DNA from: Engelhardtia mirabilis
GTDB lineage: Bacteria; Planctomycetota; UBA1135; GCA-002686595
DNA length: 64,000 bases
Assembly: GCF_007748095.1 (NCBI RefSeq)
Contig: NZ_CP036287.1
Coordinates: forward strand, 3,782,001-3,846,000
Direction of reading: 5' to 3'
Of this stretch, positions 25,690 to 35,541 are shown piece by piece. Every line of letters begins with the position of its first letter. Positions within the stretch are counted from its first letter, which is position 1. A program made the translations under genes and the position numbers. The notes beneath the pieces are model-generated. The model did not search any database. It was not told where the DNA came from and was given only the letters and a program-made list of their open reading frames with translations.

Positions 25690-27306
25690 ATGAACCTCGG
25701 GCGACGCCGCTGGATCCTGCTCGCGGCCCTGACGGCCGTGTCCGTGGGGGCGCTCTTCGCTGTGAGCTGGGTCGTTATGACCTACGAGCGCCACACCCTC
25801 GACACGCGCCGCTTCAACGACCTGCAACGGGAGCTGGACGAGTCGACCTGGCGCGCCGACGCGGCCATCGCGCCACTGCTGGCGACCGAGTCCGCCCGCC
25901 CGGACGAGCACTACGAGGCGTTCTACATCACCGATCAGGCCCTGACCCGCGAGGGCGAGCCGCTCCCGGGCGGGAAGATCCTGGTTCCATCGCCGCTCTT
26001 GGTGAAGCCCGACCGCTACGCGATCCTGCACTTCGCCTGGAACGAGGCGAGCGGCTGGACGTCGCCCCAACTCCCCGCGCCCGAGTTCCATCGGGACGCG
26101 ATCGAGCGCGGCTGGACCGACGCCGCGTCGATCGAGCGGGCCGCCCTGCTCCTGCGCGACCTGGCCGATCCCGACCTGGCGACGTTCCTGATGGAACGCC
26201 TGAGCCCTTCGCGGGTCGAGGGTTCCAGCGGCCCTATCGCGGCCGTCGTCCCGCCCGGCAGGGATCAGCAGGGGCGACTTCGCCTGCTTCTCGCACGCCG
26301 CAGCGGAGACGAGCCGGCCGGCATCCAAGGCGTCTGGTTCGACTGGCCCGCCCTGCGACAGCGCCTGCGCAACGCCACCCACTTCGACGAGCGCGAATTG
26401 CGACTGGAGCTGCTCGAGCAGCCTCGCGGCGAGATCGAGCCGGGCACCTCGCGCATGGCCAACTTGCCGGTGCTCTTGAAGCTGAACGCCGTGCCGCCAC
26501 CGCCCCCCGGTTGGTCGACCACGCGCCGGGTGCTGACCCTGGCCTGGATCGGCTTCCTGGCGACGGTCGGCGCGACGGTCGTGGCCCTGTGGACCGCGTG
26601 GGAGCTCTCCGCGCGGCGAGGACGGTTCGCCTCGGCCGTGACCCACGAGCTGCGCACCCCCCTGACGACCTTCTGCATGTACTCGCAGATGCTCGCCGAC
26701 GGCGTGGTCAGCACCGACGAGGCGCGGGCTGACTACCATCGCACCCTGGTGACCGAGGCCGAACGGCTGCGACGGGTGGTCGACAACGTCCTGACCCACT
26801 CGCGCATCGAAGGACGCCGCGCGGGCCTGGCGCGCGAGCGCGTGCCGCTGCGAGCACTCTTGGACGTGATCCTGCCTCGGCTCGAGGAACGCGCGTTGGA
26901 GGGCGGACTGTGCTTCGACGCGACCGATCCGCGCTCCATCGCGCCCGAGGTCGAGTTGGTCACCGACCGGCAGGCCGTCGAGCAGATCCTCATGAACCTC
27001 GTCGACAACTCGGTCAAGTACGGCGCCAGTGGAGCCGACCCGGAGCTGAAGATCGAGCTGCAGGTCTCAGACCGTGCCGTGCGCGTTCGTGTGAGCGACA
27101 ACGGTCCCGGCATCCCGCGCGACATCTCCCGACGCTTGTTCGAACCCTACGCGCGCAGCGAGCGAGCGGTCGAGTCACGAGCGCCCGGAGTGGGCCTAGG
27201 CCTGGCGCTCGCGCGGGGTCTGGCCCGGGAGCTCGGGGGGGATCTGCGCCGACTTCCGGCCGACGTCGGCGCGAGCTTCGAACTGCGCCTGCCCCGCGCC
27301 AGTTGA
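25690..27306 (+). CDS. Membrane sensor histidine kinase
   Basis: A 538-residue protein from the ATG at 25690. It has a membrane helix near residues 8-30 and a periplasmic sensor region of about 245 residues with no recognised domain. A second helix lies near residues 280-303. The H-box SAVTHELRTPLTTF has phosphoacceptor H319. The ATPase follows with the N-box MNLVDNSVKYG, G1 VSDNGPGIP and G2 GVGLGLALARGLA. It would phosphorylate the response regulator encoded just upstream. Its last 111 bp are antisense to the end of the convergent deacetylase gene. Confidence 0.92.
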   Translation: MNLGRRRWILLAALTAVSVGALFAVSWVVMTYERHTLDTRRFNDLQRELDESTWRADAAIAPLLATESARPDEHYEAFYITDQALTREGEPLPGGKILVPSPLLVKPDRYAILHFAWNEASGWTSPQLPAPEFHRDAIERGWTDAASIERAALLLRDLADPDLATFLMERLSPSRVEGSSGPIAAVVPPGRDQQGRLRLLLARRSGDEPAGIQGVWFDWPALRQRLRNATHFDERELRLELLEQPRGEIEPGTSRMANLPVLLKLNAVPPPPPGWSTTRRVLTLAWIGFLATVGATVVALWTAWELSARRGRFASAVTHELRTPLTTFCMYSQMLADGVVSTDEARADYHRTLVTEAERLRRVVDNVLTHSRIEGRRAGLARERVPLRALLDVILPRLEERALEGGLCFDATDPRSIAPEVELVTDRQAVEQILMNLVDNSVKYGASGADPELKIELQVSDRAVRVRVSDNGPGIPRDISRRLFEPYARSERAVESRAPGVGLGLALARGLARELGGDLRRLPADVGASFELRLPRAS

Positions 27307-28359
27307 GTCCGCTCGGCCGCTGGCCCACGGGCGCGCCCCACCCTCGATCTCCGCGAGGGTGTCGGCGAAGGAGAGGTGCGACTGGATTCGGCCCTGGAAC
27401 TCGCCGCGGAACCAACCCAGGTAGCGATCCAGGCGGCCCAGCAGCTCGACCACGTCGGACTCGGTGGCGCAGTAGGGGCTGCCCCCCGGCAGGATCGACG
27501 TGGAGTGCAGCGAGAGGGTGAAGACCCGTTCCCCGTCCGCGTGGAAGCGCCGGGTCAGGGCCTGCATCTCCGCCAGGCTGAAGCCCTCCGGAGACAGACG
27601 CACGCGCTCGAGTACGGCCAATCGAGAGAGGATCGCCTCGACCCCCAATCGCTTGGCGAGGGGCGCGTCGATGAGCGGCATGAGGACCCGGCCCAGGGAC
27701 CGCAGGAGCCCCAGGTATCCGCCGGTCACCGGGAGTCCGAGCAGCTCGGGAACCCCGTCGTAGCGATAGGGACTGACCGGGAAGCGACTGAAGTCGGGAC
27801 CGCCCTCGGCGCGGAAGTCGAAGGGCGGCGTCGCGCTCCCGTCGATCCGGAACCCCAGCTCGACCAGGGCCCGGAGCGTGTTCGGTCCGACGCCGTAACG
27901 ACCGGCGACGTAGGTTCTGGGCGCGACGCCGATGCGCGCCTCGATCTGGGCCACCAATCGACCGAGCTTCTCACGCTCGAGCTCCGGCGGCAGGTTGCCG
28001 GCGAAGGAGTTGGTGCGGTTGACCTCTTCGACGAAGGGCGGGTTGACCCAGGGGTGCAGGTGTGCCCCGACCTCGGCGCGGCCGTCGCGGACCCAGGTCG
28101 CCAGGCCCTCGGCCATCCCGGGATGCTCTACCACCGGCCAATCCACAGCCCAGGTCGCGGCGGTGCCGTGGGCGTCGAAGACCGCCTGCAGCCGCGGCAA
28201 CTGCGGCACCGACGTCGTGGCCGTCGCTTTGCGATCGAAGGGCGCCTGCCAGTCGAACTCCTCCTCCGTGTGGACCTGCACGAGCAGCGTCGGAGGCATC
28301 CCGGCAGGCAAGTCGAGCCGCTTGCTAGGTGGTTGGAGCTGGTGGCAATGGGGAGCCAT
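27196..28359 (-). CDS. Polysaccharide deacetylase-like protein
   Basis: A 387-residue protein from the ATG at 28359; an internal ATG at 28301 would also work. It resembles WalW-like members of the polysaccharide deacetylase family. TLLVQVHTEEEFDW stands where the first acidic motif lies, GTAATWAVDWPVVEHP follows, and EVGAHLHPWVNPP holds the metal-binding histidine pair. A late FTLSLHSTSILPG matches the last catalytic strand with its histidine. It lacks an obvious signal peptide, so it probably acts on cytoplasmic saccharide intermediates. The 3' end overlaps the histidine kinase gene on the other strand by 111 bp, and the last 40 or so residues look like a low-complexity extension. Confidence 0.75.
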   Translation of the reverse strand: MAPHCHQLQPPSKRLDLPAGMPPTLLVQVHTEEEFDWQAPFDRKATATTSVPQLPRLQAVFDAHGTAATWAVDWPVVEHPGMAEGLATWVRDGRAEVGAHLHPWVNPPFVEEVNRTNSFAGNLPPELEREKLGRLVAQIEARIGVAPRTYVAGRYGVGPNTLRALVELGFRIDGSATPPFDFRAEGGPDFSRFPVSPYRYDGVPELLGLPVTGGYLGLLRSLGRVLMPLIDAPLAKRLGVEAILSRLAVLERVRLSPEGFSLAEMQALTRRFHADGERVFTLSLHSTSILPGGSPYCATESDVVELLGRLDRYLGWFRGEFQGRIQSHLSFADTLAEIEGGARPWASGRADSTGAGQAQFEARADVGRKSAQIPPELPGQTPRERQA

Positions 28360-28409
28360 CGAAAGGGTCCGAATTCCAGGAAGCGGGACCCGGACGGTCC
28401 TCGGCAGGG

Positions 28410-28415
28410 AGCATA
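28410..28415 (-). promoter_or_regulatory. Putative -10 element (TATGCT) of the deacetylase gene
   Basis: Minus-strand TATGCT in the context GCGCTATGCTC, 50 nt before the ATG at 28359; the same eleven bases stand before the gene starting at 12922. Confidence 0.4.
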
Positions 28416-28522
28416 GCGCCCCCACCTCGTCCGGCGCGCTCCCGCCGACGGCAAACACTCAAGGACCACTCGTGGTCATCCGACACCCCGGGGAGGAACC
28501 CCGCCCCGGGTCCCGCCCCCCC

Positions 28523-31500
28523 ATGGAGATCCTCCCGCTCGCCGCCGCCCTACTGGCCACCTTTGCAACCGGTGGTCTCTACTCGCTCGTGGTCCGGTCG
28601 CGGCTCCACCGCCAGGGCTCGGAGGAGACCGAGGCACGCTGGGGACGCGAGCTCGAGCGGATGCAGTCCGAGCTGGTCCGAGCCGAGGCCCAGCGGGACC
28701 AACTGGCCGCCGCCCTCGAGGGAGGTTCCGCCCCCGCGGCCGACAGTCGAGTGGTCGAGCTGGAACAGACGGTCGCGGAGTTGGGCGAGCAACTGTCCCG
28801 CTCCCGCGAGAGCCTCGCGGCGCACGCGGGCGACGAGGATCTGGGCGAGGAGCTGCGCCGCACCCGCGACGAGATCGCGCGTCTGGAGCAGGAGTTGGCC
28901 CTGGGTTCGGCCTCCGCCGCTGCGGACGAGGAGCAAGGCGGCGACCCGAGCGCGGACCGGGAGGACGCGATCGAGACTGCCGAAGACACCAGGGCTTCCG
29001 AACTCGCCGAGCAAGTCGAGGCGCTGCGCGAGCGAGCCGAGCGGGCCGAATCAGAACAGACGGCCGCGCGCGAGCTGGCCCGAGGCCTCGAGGACGAGAT
29101 CGGTGAATTGCGCAGCCAGCTCGAGGCCCTGGGCCGAGCCGAGTCCGATGCCGCCGAGGTCGCCGCCCAGCTGGAGCACCGACGCAGCCGACACGCGGAG
29201 GAGGTGCGGGGCCTGCAGGAGCGCCTGGCGAGCGCCGATCGCAGCGGCGAAGTCGCGGCGCTGCGCCGCGAGATCGGCGCCCTGCGCGCCAACCACCGCG
29301 ACCTCGAGCAATCCGCACGCAACAGTTGCGCCGCTGCGGTCGCGCGCCTGGCGGAGATAGACAGCGCCCTTGAACGCGCGGGCGACCTCCAAGCCCAGCT
29401 CGGTGCAGCCCGGGCACGCGCGGCCGAAGTGGAGTCGGAGGCCGCCGATCTCGCCCACGATCGCGCGCGTCTGCAGCACGAGCTCGGCGCCCTGCGCACC
29501 GAGATGCAGCAGGCCAGCGCATCGATCGGCCAGGATCTGGAACGGGAACACGAAGCACGCGAGCACGCCGAGCAGGCCATTGCCGAGGCCGAGGAACGTG
29601 AGGCGCGACGGAGCGAGGAATTGGCGGAACTCGGGGCGCAGCTCGCTGCGGCCGAGGCCCGAGTTGAAACAGCCGCCCAGGAGGGCGAGATGCAGGCCAG
29701 AGAGCTGATCGATAGGCTCCAACAAGAGCTGGAGGCTGCCCACGCGCAGTTGGAAACCAACCGCGCCCGAACCGCCGCCGTGGCCGAGGAGCTCTCGCAG
29801 GTGCGCGAGGTCTTCGAGACCCACGGGCGGCGGCTCGAGCAGGTGCTGGGCGAGACGCGCGCCGAGCTCGAGACGGCGCACGCGCAGCTGGAGGTCAGTC
29901 GCTCGCGTTCGGTGGAACTCGAGCAGGCCCGCACGGCTCTGGCCCTGGAGCTGGAGCTGGCCCAGGAGGAAGTCGAAGACGCCCGCCAGCGCAGCGAGCA
30001 ATTCGAACAGCATCTCGCCACCGAGGCCGAGGCCCACGAGCGGGCCGCGGCCGAGGCCGAGGCAGCCCTCGCCGCCGCCCGTAGCGAGGCCGAGGACCTG
30101 GAGGTCGAGCTCGAACTGGAGCGGCATCGGGTCCGCGAGCGCGACGACCTGGTCCACAAGGTCCGCTCGGAGTTGGACGACGTGCGGGCCGAGCTCGCCA
30201 CGGCGCAGGGCCGCGCGCAGGAGCTCTCCGACGCGACCGACATTCAGCGCGCCGAGCTGATGCGGGCACGCACCGACGCGGGTGAGCTGGGTGCCGAGTG
30301 CGCGAGCCTGGTTGAAGCACTGGACGAGGCGAAGGCGCAGATCGCGTCGCTCGAGGAGTCCGAGCGACGGCTGCAGGCCTCGGAACAGGCGCTCCAGGCC
30401 GAACTCGAAGGCGAACGCGGCCGCACCCGCGAGCGCGAGTCCAGCACCCAGGAGATCCATGACCAGCTCGTCGAGGTACGCGCCGCACTCGCCGCGTCCG
30501 AGCTGCGAGCGCAGCAGCTCACCGATGCGCTCGATATGCAGCGCGCCGAGCTGACGCACGCTCGCGCCGAGGCCACTTCGTCGGGCGCGCAGGTGGACCG
30601 CACGACCCAGCTCCTGGAGGTGTCGAACCAACGCATCGGGGCGCTCGAGGATGCGCGCGCGACGCTCCTGGCGGAGCTCGAGTTGGCCCGCGACCGTGCC
30701 CGCGGCACGGGTCAGGTCCTGGAGCTGAAAGACAGCCGGGTGCTGGCCCTCGAGGGTGAGTTGCAGCTCGAACGGGACGCGTGCAGCGGCCTGCGCGCCC
30801 AGATCGAAGCGACGTCGCGCGACGCCCGTGACCACGCGGGTCAGCTCGAGTCCGAGCTGGGCTCCCGTGAGGCGGAACTGCAACTCGAACGGGACGCCGC
30901 TGCCGCCCTGCGGGGGCAGCTCGAGCAGCTCGAGTCCGAGCTGGGAGTCCAGCGTGCGAGTCGTGAGACGGCCGAGGCCGAGTTGGGCTCCTCCACGGAG
31001 CGGGAGCAGACACTCGGGCTGGAGCTCAGCGAGCTGCGCGACGAGCTGACTTCGACCCGCGGACAGCTCGAGACCCTGCGCTCCGAGCTGGGCGAAACCG
31101 GTCGACAGGTGGAGTCGACGGCCGAGGAGCTGGCCGCGGCGATGGCCCGAGCCGAGGTGGCCGAACAGGCCTCGAACCGGCGCAGCGAAGAGCTGAACCG
31201 CAGCCGCCAGGCGCTCGACGTGTTGAAGGGCGACCTCGAGCACACCAACGCGCGCCTCGCCGACACGGCCTCCGAGCTGGAGGCCGCGACGGCCCGCGGC
31301 GAGGAGCTCGAAGCCGAGCGCGACCAGCGGACCCTCGAGCTGGGCGAGACCCGAGCGAGCCTCGAGGGCCTGCGCTCCGAGCTGGCTGAGACCCAGGCGC
31401 GCCTGGAGTCCACAGACGACCGCGTCGAGAGCACCGATCGCCAGTTGGGCGAAGCTCTGGCCCGGGCGCAGCAAGCCGAGGCCGGCAGCGAGGAGCAGCG

Positions 31501-32947
31501 GGCCGAGCTGACGCGAGCCCGGACCGAGCTGGGCGAGACCGCCGCGCAGTTGGAGGCCGTACGCCAGGAGCTACGCGCCACCACCGAGCTGCTGGAATCC
31601 ACCAGCACCGAGCTCGCCCGAGCGACGGACCAGTCGACCCGATTCGAGAACGAGCTGGCCACGACCGCGGAGCAGTCGTCGCAGGTCGAGGCCGCCCTCA
31701 CGGCAACGCGCGCTCAACTCGCAGCGGCCAACGAGCGCGCCCGTAGCGTCGAAGGGGACCTCGAGTCGACCCGCAATCGACTGCTGGGCACCCAAGACCG
31801 GCTCGCCAACGCCGAGAGCCTCCTGGTCGAGGCCGGGGAGCGTGGCGACAGCATCGAGGCCACCCTGGCCTCGACGCAAAAGGAGTTGCAGGACTCGGCC
31901 CGTGAGTTGGAGCAAACCAAGCTCGAGCTGGTGCAAACGGCAGGCAAGCGAGATGGACTGAGCTCGGAGTTGGACCAGGTCCAGGAACGACTGCGCCAGA
32001 CCGACGAGCAGCTCGCCGCCACCGCCGCGGAGCGCGACGAGCGCGCGGCCGAGGTGGAGCGGATCCGAGCGGAGGTCGAGCAGGTGCAATCCGCCCTGGG
32101 TTCGACGCGACAGCAACTCGGCGAGGCCAACGAGGACATCTCGACGGCCCAACGTCAGCTGACCGACACCCAGGGAGAGCTGCAGGCAACGCTCGCCCGG
32201 GCGGAGGCAGCCGAGCAGGACCGCGAGCGCCAGTCGGGCGAAGTCGCCGCCAGCCGCGAGCAGGTCTCCCGGTTGGAGCTGGATCTCGACGGGGTGCGCG
32301 GCGAGCTGTCGCAGACGCGCGGCGAGCTGGGTGCTGCCGCCATGGACCTGCAGGCCCTGGGTCAGCAGCTCGAGCAGGCCCGTGAACGGGCCTCGGCTAC
32401 CGAGCGTGAGCGCGACGATCGCGTCACCGAGCTGAACGACACCCGCGCTGCCTTGGAGGCGGTCGAAGTCGAACTCGAGCGCAACCGCGGTGAACTGGCG
32501 GCCACGCGGAGCGATCTGGAGTCGACGAGTGCTCGCCTGGCAGCCACCCAGGCCGATCTTGATCAGTTCATCCAACAGACCCAGATGGTCAAGACCGACC
32601 GCGATCGAGCGCGTAGCTCGCTGCTCCAGGTCTCGGGCAGGCTCAAGTCCAGCGACGCCCAGTTGGACGAGCTGCGCCAAAGGGCCGCCGCTCTGGCCGC
32701 GGAGCTCGCCCACATGGGTGACCACGCGGACGAGGGCGAATTCGCCTCTCCACTGACGCGCCTGGTGCAGCTCGCTCCGGATCTGGCGGAGGACTTCCGT
32801 GCGCTGGAACAACTGGATGGGGTCGACCCCGCTGCCCTCGCCCGCGAACTCGACGGACTGATCGACAGCTTCGAGCAAGGCGAGAGCTTGGACGATCAGG
32901 GACGGCGACAGGCCCTGGAGGCAGTCCGGACGCGTCTCACCACCTGA
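28523..32947 (+). CDS. Giant membrane-anchored coiled-coil protein (1474 aa)
   Basis: The ATG at 28523 is chosen because it opens one membrane helix (residues 3-22, ILPLAAALLATFATGGLYSL). From about residue 30 to 1400 the protein is nearly unbroken heptad coiled coil rich in Glu, Arg, Ala, Leu and Gln, without aromatic clusters. Internal repetition is strong, for example LQLERDACSGLRAQIE and LQLERDAAAALRGQLE close together. The last 65 residues leave the coiled coil (LTRLVQLAPDLAEDF, LDGLIDSFEQGESLDDQG). A rod of this length could span well over 100 nm, suggesting a cytoskeletal, tethering or compartment-organising role. It resembles SMC or myosin tails in composition but has no ATPase head. 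A terminator follows at 33140. Confidence 0.85.
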   Translation: MEILPLAAALLATFATGGLYSLVVRSRLHRQGSEETEARWGRELERMQSELVRAEAQRDQLAAALEGGSAPAADSRVVELEQTVAELGEQLSRSRESLAAHAGDEDLGEELRRTRDEIARLEQELALGSASAAADEEQGGDPSADREDAIETAEDTRASELAEQVEALRERAERAESEQTAARELARGLEDEIGELRSQLEALGRAESDAAEVAAQLEHRRSRHAEEVRGLQERLASADRSGEVAALRREIGALRANHRDLEQSARNSCAAAVARLAEIDSALERAGDLQAQLGAARARAAEVESEAADLAHDRARLQHELGALRTEMQQASASIGQDLEREHEAREHAEQAIAEAEEREARRSEELAELGAQLAAAEARVETAAQEGEMQARELIDRLQQELEAAHAQLETNRARTAAVAEELSQVREVFETHGRRLEQVLGETRAELETAHAQLEVSRSRSVELEQARTALALELELAQEEVEDARQRSEQFEQHLATEAEAHERAAAEAEAALAAARSEAEDLEVELELERHRVRERDDLVHKVRSELDDVRAELATAQGRAQELSDATDIQRAELMRARTDAGELGAECASLVEALDEAKAQIASLEESERRLQASEQALQAELEGERGRTRERESSTQEIHDQLVEVRAALAASELRAQQLTDALDMQRAELTHARAEATSSGAQVDRTTQLLEVSNQRIGALEDARATLLAELELARDRARGTGQVLELKDSRVLALEGELQLERDACSGLRAQIEATSRDARDHAGQLESELGSREAELQLERDAAAALRGQLEQLESELGVQRASRETAEAELGSSTEREQTLGLELSELRDELTSTRGQLETLRSELGETGRQVESTAEELAAAMARAEVAEQASNRRSEELNRSRQALDVLKGDLEHTNARLADTASELEAATARGEELEAERDQRTLELGETRASLEGLRSELAETQARLESTDDRVESTDRQLGEALARAQQAEAGSEEQRAELTRARTELGETAAQLEAVRQELRATTELLESTSTELARATDQSTRFENELATTAEQSSQVEAALTATRAQLAAANERARSVEGDLESTRNRLLGTQDRLANAESLLVEAGERGDSIEATLASTQKELQDSARELEQTKLELVQTAGKRDGLSSELDQVQERLRQTDEQLAATAAERDERAAEVERIRAEVEQVQSALGSTRQQLGEANEDISTAQRQLTDTQGELQATLARAEAAEQDRERQSGEVAASREQVSRLELDLDGVRGELSQTRGELGAAAMDLQALGQQLEQARERASATERERDDRVTELNDTRAALEAVEVELERNRGELAATRSDLESTSARLAATQADLDQFIQQTQMVKTDRDRARSSLLQVSGRLKSSDAQLDELRQRAAALAAELAHMGDHADEGEFASPLTRLVQLAPDLAEDFRALEQLDGVDPAALARELDGLIDSFEQGESLDDQGRRQALEAVRTRLTT

Positions 32948-33139
32948 CGCCCCGGTTCGGACGCTCGGCCTCGCACGCCGCGAGCCGAGCCGCCACCGGC
33001 AAAGCGCGGCGACAAAGCGCGGCCGTCGCGACGCTGGCGGATGGCCGCTCTGCCAGCGTGGTTCCAATCCGATGGGAGTGACCGAACCTCGGACTCAGAG
33101 GCCTCGGACTCAGAGCCTCGGGCGATTGACCCAACTGGA
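32948..33139. other. Intergenic stretch downstream of the coiled-coil gene
   Basis: No coding frame is supported. It contains a 14-bp direct repeat, CCTCGGACTCAGAG, at 33087-33100 and 33102-33115. The strong terminator lies at its end. Confidence 0.5.
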
Positions 33140-33177
33140 GGGCCCGCCACCGCGGACAGCGGGGGCGGGCCCTTTTT
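33140..33177 (+). terminator. Rho-independent terminator
   Basis: GGGCCCGCC (33140-33148) pairs with GGCGGGCCC (33164-33172). A second stem inside, CCGC (33150-33153) with GCGG (33159-33162), closes a 5-nt loop. TTTTT follows at 33173-33177. It points in the plus direction, about 190 bp after the coiled-coil gene. There is no T run on the minus side. Confidence 0.9.
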
Positions 33178-33608
33178 GGACTGCACAGTCCTTGAGACCC
33201 ACGATCCGTGGTCACCCACTGCGCGGGTCGGGGGGAGCGAGGCGAATCGTCCGCCCGATCAGCGGCGTGGGCGCCGCGGCTCGGAGGTCTGAGAAGCCGG
33301 CGCTCCTCAGGTGTGCAGACTCCTGGAACCGTCACACATGGCTTCGACCACCTCCTTTCGGGGCGTTTCCCCTCCGGAGGGTGAGGTGACCCTCCATCGG
33401 GCTCCATGCCAGCCCCGGCGTCCCGGGGCACGCGCGCGTCGGGGTCTTCCCCGCCGGCGGCCGCTGGCGCGAGTCGGACACGAGCGGCTCTCGGTCCGAC
33501 TCCCACTGACGACGCACTCGGTTCTAGCCCCGAACGAGGGCAGGGGTCAACCCCCTGGGGAGGCAGACCCCTGCTCCGGCACCCCCCGCCCGAGGCGGAC
33601 GCAGGGTC
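33178..33608. other. Non-coding gap between convergent units, with a hairpin at 33540-33574
   Basis: No convincing gene is seen here. GCAGGGGTC (33540-33548) is a perfect inverted repeat of GACCCCTGC (33566-33574), with CCCCC and GGGG inside the loop. It lies 35 bp beyond the minus-strand pilin-like operon and could act as its 3' hairpin, but it has no T run. Smaller palindromes lie around 33357-33385. Confidence 0.5.
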
Positions 33609-35507
33609 TTACCAGGTAACGACCGGGTCCGCCGTGACCGCCATGGGCGTGAAGGGCGGCAGGTTCTTGATGTCGTTGAAGTCCTCGTCGTAAGACCAAT
33701 CGCGATTGGGCGCGGTGTAGCGGTCCCCGCCGTACTTCCACGCGCCCGTCGCGAACTTGCTGGTCCAGGTGTTGACGAACGACCCGTTGATCTTGGCTGT
33801 CTTACCGCTCCAGCTCTCGTGGAAGCGCGGGAGGTTCTCGAGGCCACCGTTGTAGGTGTTCCCGGTCGTCTCCTGGTTGCCGGTGATCAGCGCGAGGTTG
33901 AAGGTCGTGTCCGAAGCCTTGGGCAGGCTACCCGCCGTCTTGGTGTCGTCCCAACTGTTCGAGAGCAGGTTGACGGCATCGCCGATCGCTGCCGCACTGG
34001 TCTTGTTGACCGTGTTGTAGTCGCCCTCCACGTAGATCGACGTCTGCGAGACGATGGTCAGCGGCGCCGAGATCTCGGAGCCGTTGACCGCCTTGAGCCC
34101 GCCGGCCTCGGTGCCTTCACCCGCGAAGTAGCTACCCGCATAGAGCAGACCGTTGGACGGGAAGTACCCGCTCGCGTTGAGCTTGCCCATGTCGACCTCG
34201 ATCACCGTGACCATCCCCGACGGGTTCTCCGTGCCGTCGGCCTGGCGCGCGTCGAAGATCTCGCTCAGGTAGATCACTCCGGAGTCCACCAGGTCGTCCG
34301 TGACGTCGGCCAGCCCCTTGTAGGCCTTGAGCTCGGGCTCGCCTCCGGCGCCGGGCTCGAGCAGCAGCTTGAGCCCCGCGTTCTGGTGGAAGAAGCCCGG
34401 CTGGTAGTCTCCGCCGGCACTCGGGACGTACTTCCCGGTGACGGCGTCGAGCTTGTAGTTGCCCTTGCCCGGATCGACTTGCTCGTACAGCTGGATCGAA
34501 CCGATCCCGGGCGTCACCGCCTCACCCAGGCCGTGGTCGCCGGTCAGAACGGTGTTGCCCGACCCACCGCTGTACCCGTCGGGCTCGTCCCACATGGTCA
34601 ACGAGCCCTTGATGAAGGCCGGCATGTCGCCGATGTCGTTGAAGTCCCCGTCGCCGTTGCCGTCGACGCCGAACAGGAACTTGCTGTCGTAGCCGCTGAT
34701 GCTCGAGAAGCCGTAGGCTTCGAGCTCCGACTGGCTCATCATCGGCGTGTACTTCTCGGGCTCCGTCGGATCCCACGGATCACTCACCCACTCGCGGATG
34801 TCGACCGTGCCGTTCGAGGCCGAGACGCTGTTCTTGCGGTGGCGGAAGATGCTGCCGACGGCATGGATGTAGTTGGTATCCATCGTCAGCTTCCCACCAT
34901 TCGGGCTCAGGTACATGTTCCGATTCGAGTGCACGCGGCCCCCGAGGGTCATGTCCGGCCCGTTGTGGACCTCCAGATCGTTGGTGTAGAACACCGCGAA
35001 CTGGAAGATCGGCGTCGCGCGGCAGTTCACCACTCGCCGCATGCGGTAGCTGGAGTCGCCCACGTTCGCCATGGCGGTCAGCTGATAACCGATCAGGTAG
35101 TCCGTGATCCCGCTCTCGTCGGACTGCACGGCAAAGTAGCCGCTGGGCTCCATCGTGAACGGGACGGAGGTCCCGTCGATGTCGATCCAGTCGCCCTTGA
35201 CCGCCGTCGGCAGGTTCCAGTTGGCAACCAGGGACTGCACGTCCTTGGTGGCGACCTCGAGCGCTCCCTCGGCCATGAACTTCGACCGCAGCTCGTCGTG
35301 GGCGACGTTGGCGTCCTTGTTCGTCGAGTGCGCGAGCGTCAGCATCACGCTGAGCAGCGCGCCCGCCGAGAAGACGGTAATCACCGCAGCGACCATCGCC
35401 ACACCCCGTCGGCCGCGCTTGCGCCCCTTGCCCCCGCGGCCGAGCAGCTTGAGCCCCTCGGCCCGGCGAATCGACAGGCTCTGACTGAATCGTTCTTCGG
35501 TACTCAT
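33609..35507 (-). CDS. PilX-like type IV pilus/pseudopilus protein with calcium-loop motif
   Basis: A 632-residue protein from the ATG at 35507. A basic N-terminus ends in RKRGRRGVAMVAAVITVFSA, a PilX_N-type membrane segment (residues 35-60). Helix and beta-rich regions follow without a known enzyme motif. Near residue 280 lies VDGNGDGDFNDIGD, which has the D-x-N-x-D-x-D spacing of calcium-binding loops found in PilY1 and dockerins. It is the third gene of a set with PilV- and PilW-like genes, 34 bp after the PilW stop. A role as a minor pilin or surface assembly factor is likely. Ordinary PilX proteins are much shorter (about 200 residues), so the long exposed region is unusual. Confidence 0.75.
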   Translation of the reverse strand: MSTEERFSQSLSIRRAEGLKLLGRGGKGRKRGRRGVAMVAAVITVFSAGALLSVMLTLAHSTNKDANVAHDELRSKFMAEGALEVATKDVQSLVANWNLPTAVKGDWIDIDGTSVPFTMEPSGYFAVQSDESGITDYLIGYQLTAMANVGDSSYRMRRVVNCRATPIFQFAVFYTNDLEVHNGPDMTLGGRVHSNRNMYLSPNGGKLTMDTNYIHAVGSIFRHRKNSVSASNGTVDIREWVSDPWDPTEPEKYTPMMSQSELEAYGFSSISGYDSKFLFGVDGNGDGDFNDIGDMPAFIKGSLTMWDEPDGYSGGSGNTVLTGDHGLGEAVTPGIGSIQLYEQVDPGKGNYKLDAVTGKYVPSAGGDYQPGFFHQNAGLKLLLEPGAGGEPELKAYKGLADVTDDLVDSGVIYLSEIFDARQADGTENPSGMVTVIEVDMGKLNASGYFPSNGLLYAGSYFAGEGTEAGGLKAVNGSEISAPLTIVSQTSIYVEGDYNTVNKTSAAAIGDAVNLLSNSWDDTKTAGSLPKASDTTFNLALITGNQETTGNTYNGGLENLPRFHESWSGKTAKINGSFVNTWTSKFATGAWKYGGDRYTAPNRDWSYDEDFNDIKNLPPFTPMAVTADPVVTW

Positions 35508-35541
35508 GATTGGTGTCCCCACTCGTTCCCCTTCTCCGGTG

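Noticed and set aside
29051..31474. 807-codon minus-strand frame inside the coiled-coil gene
   Set aside because: It mirrors the repeated codons of the sense gene. Long antisense frames are expected in GC-rich repetitive coding DNA.
33540..33574. Hairpin beyond the pilin operon as a Rho-independent terminator
   Set aside because: The stem is perfect, but neither strand has a T run after it, so I list it only as a hairpin.
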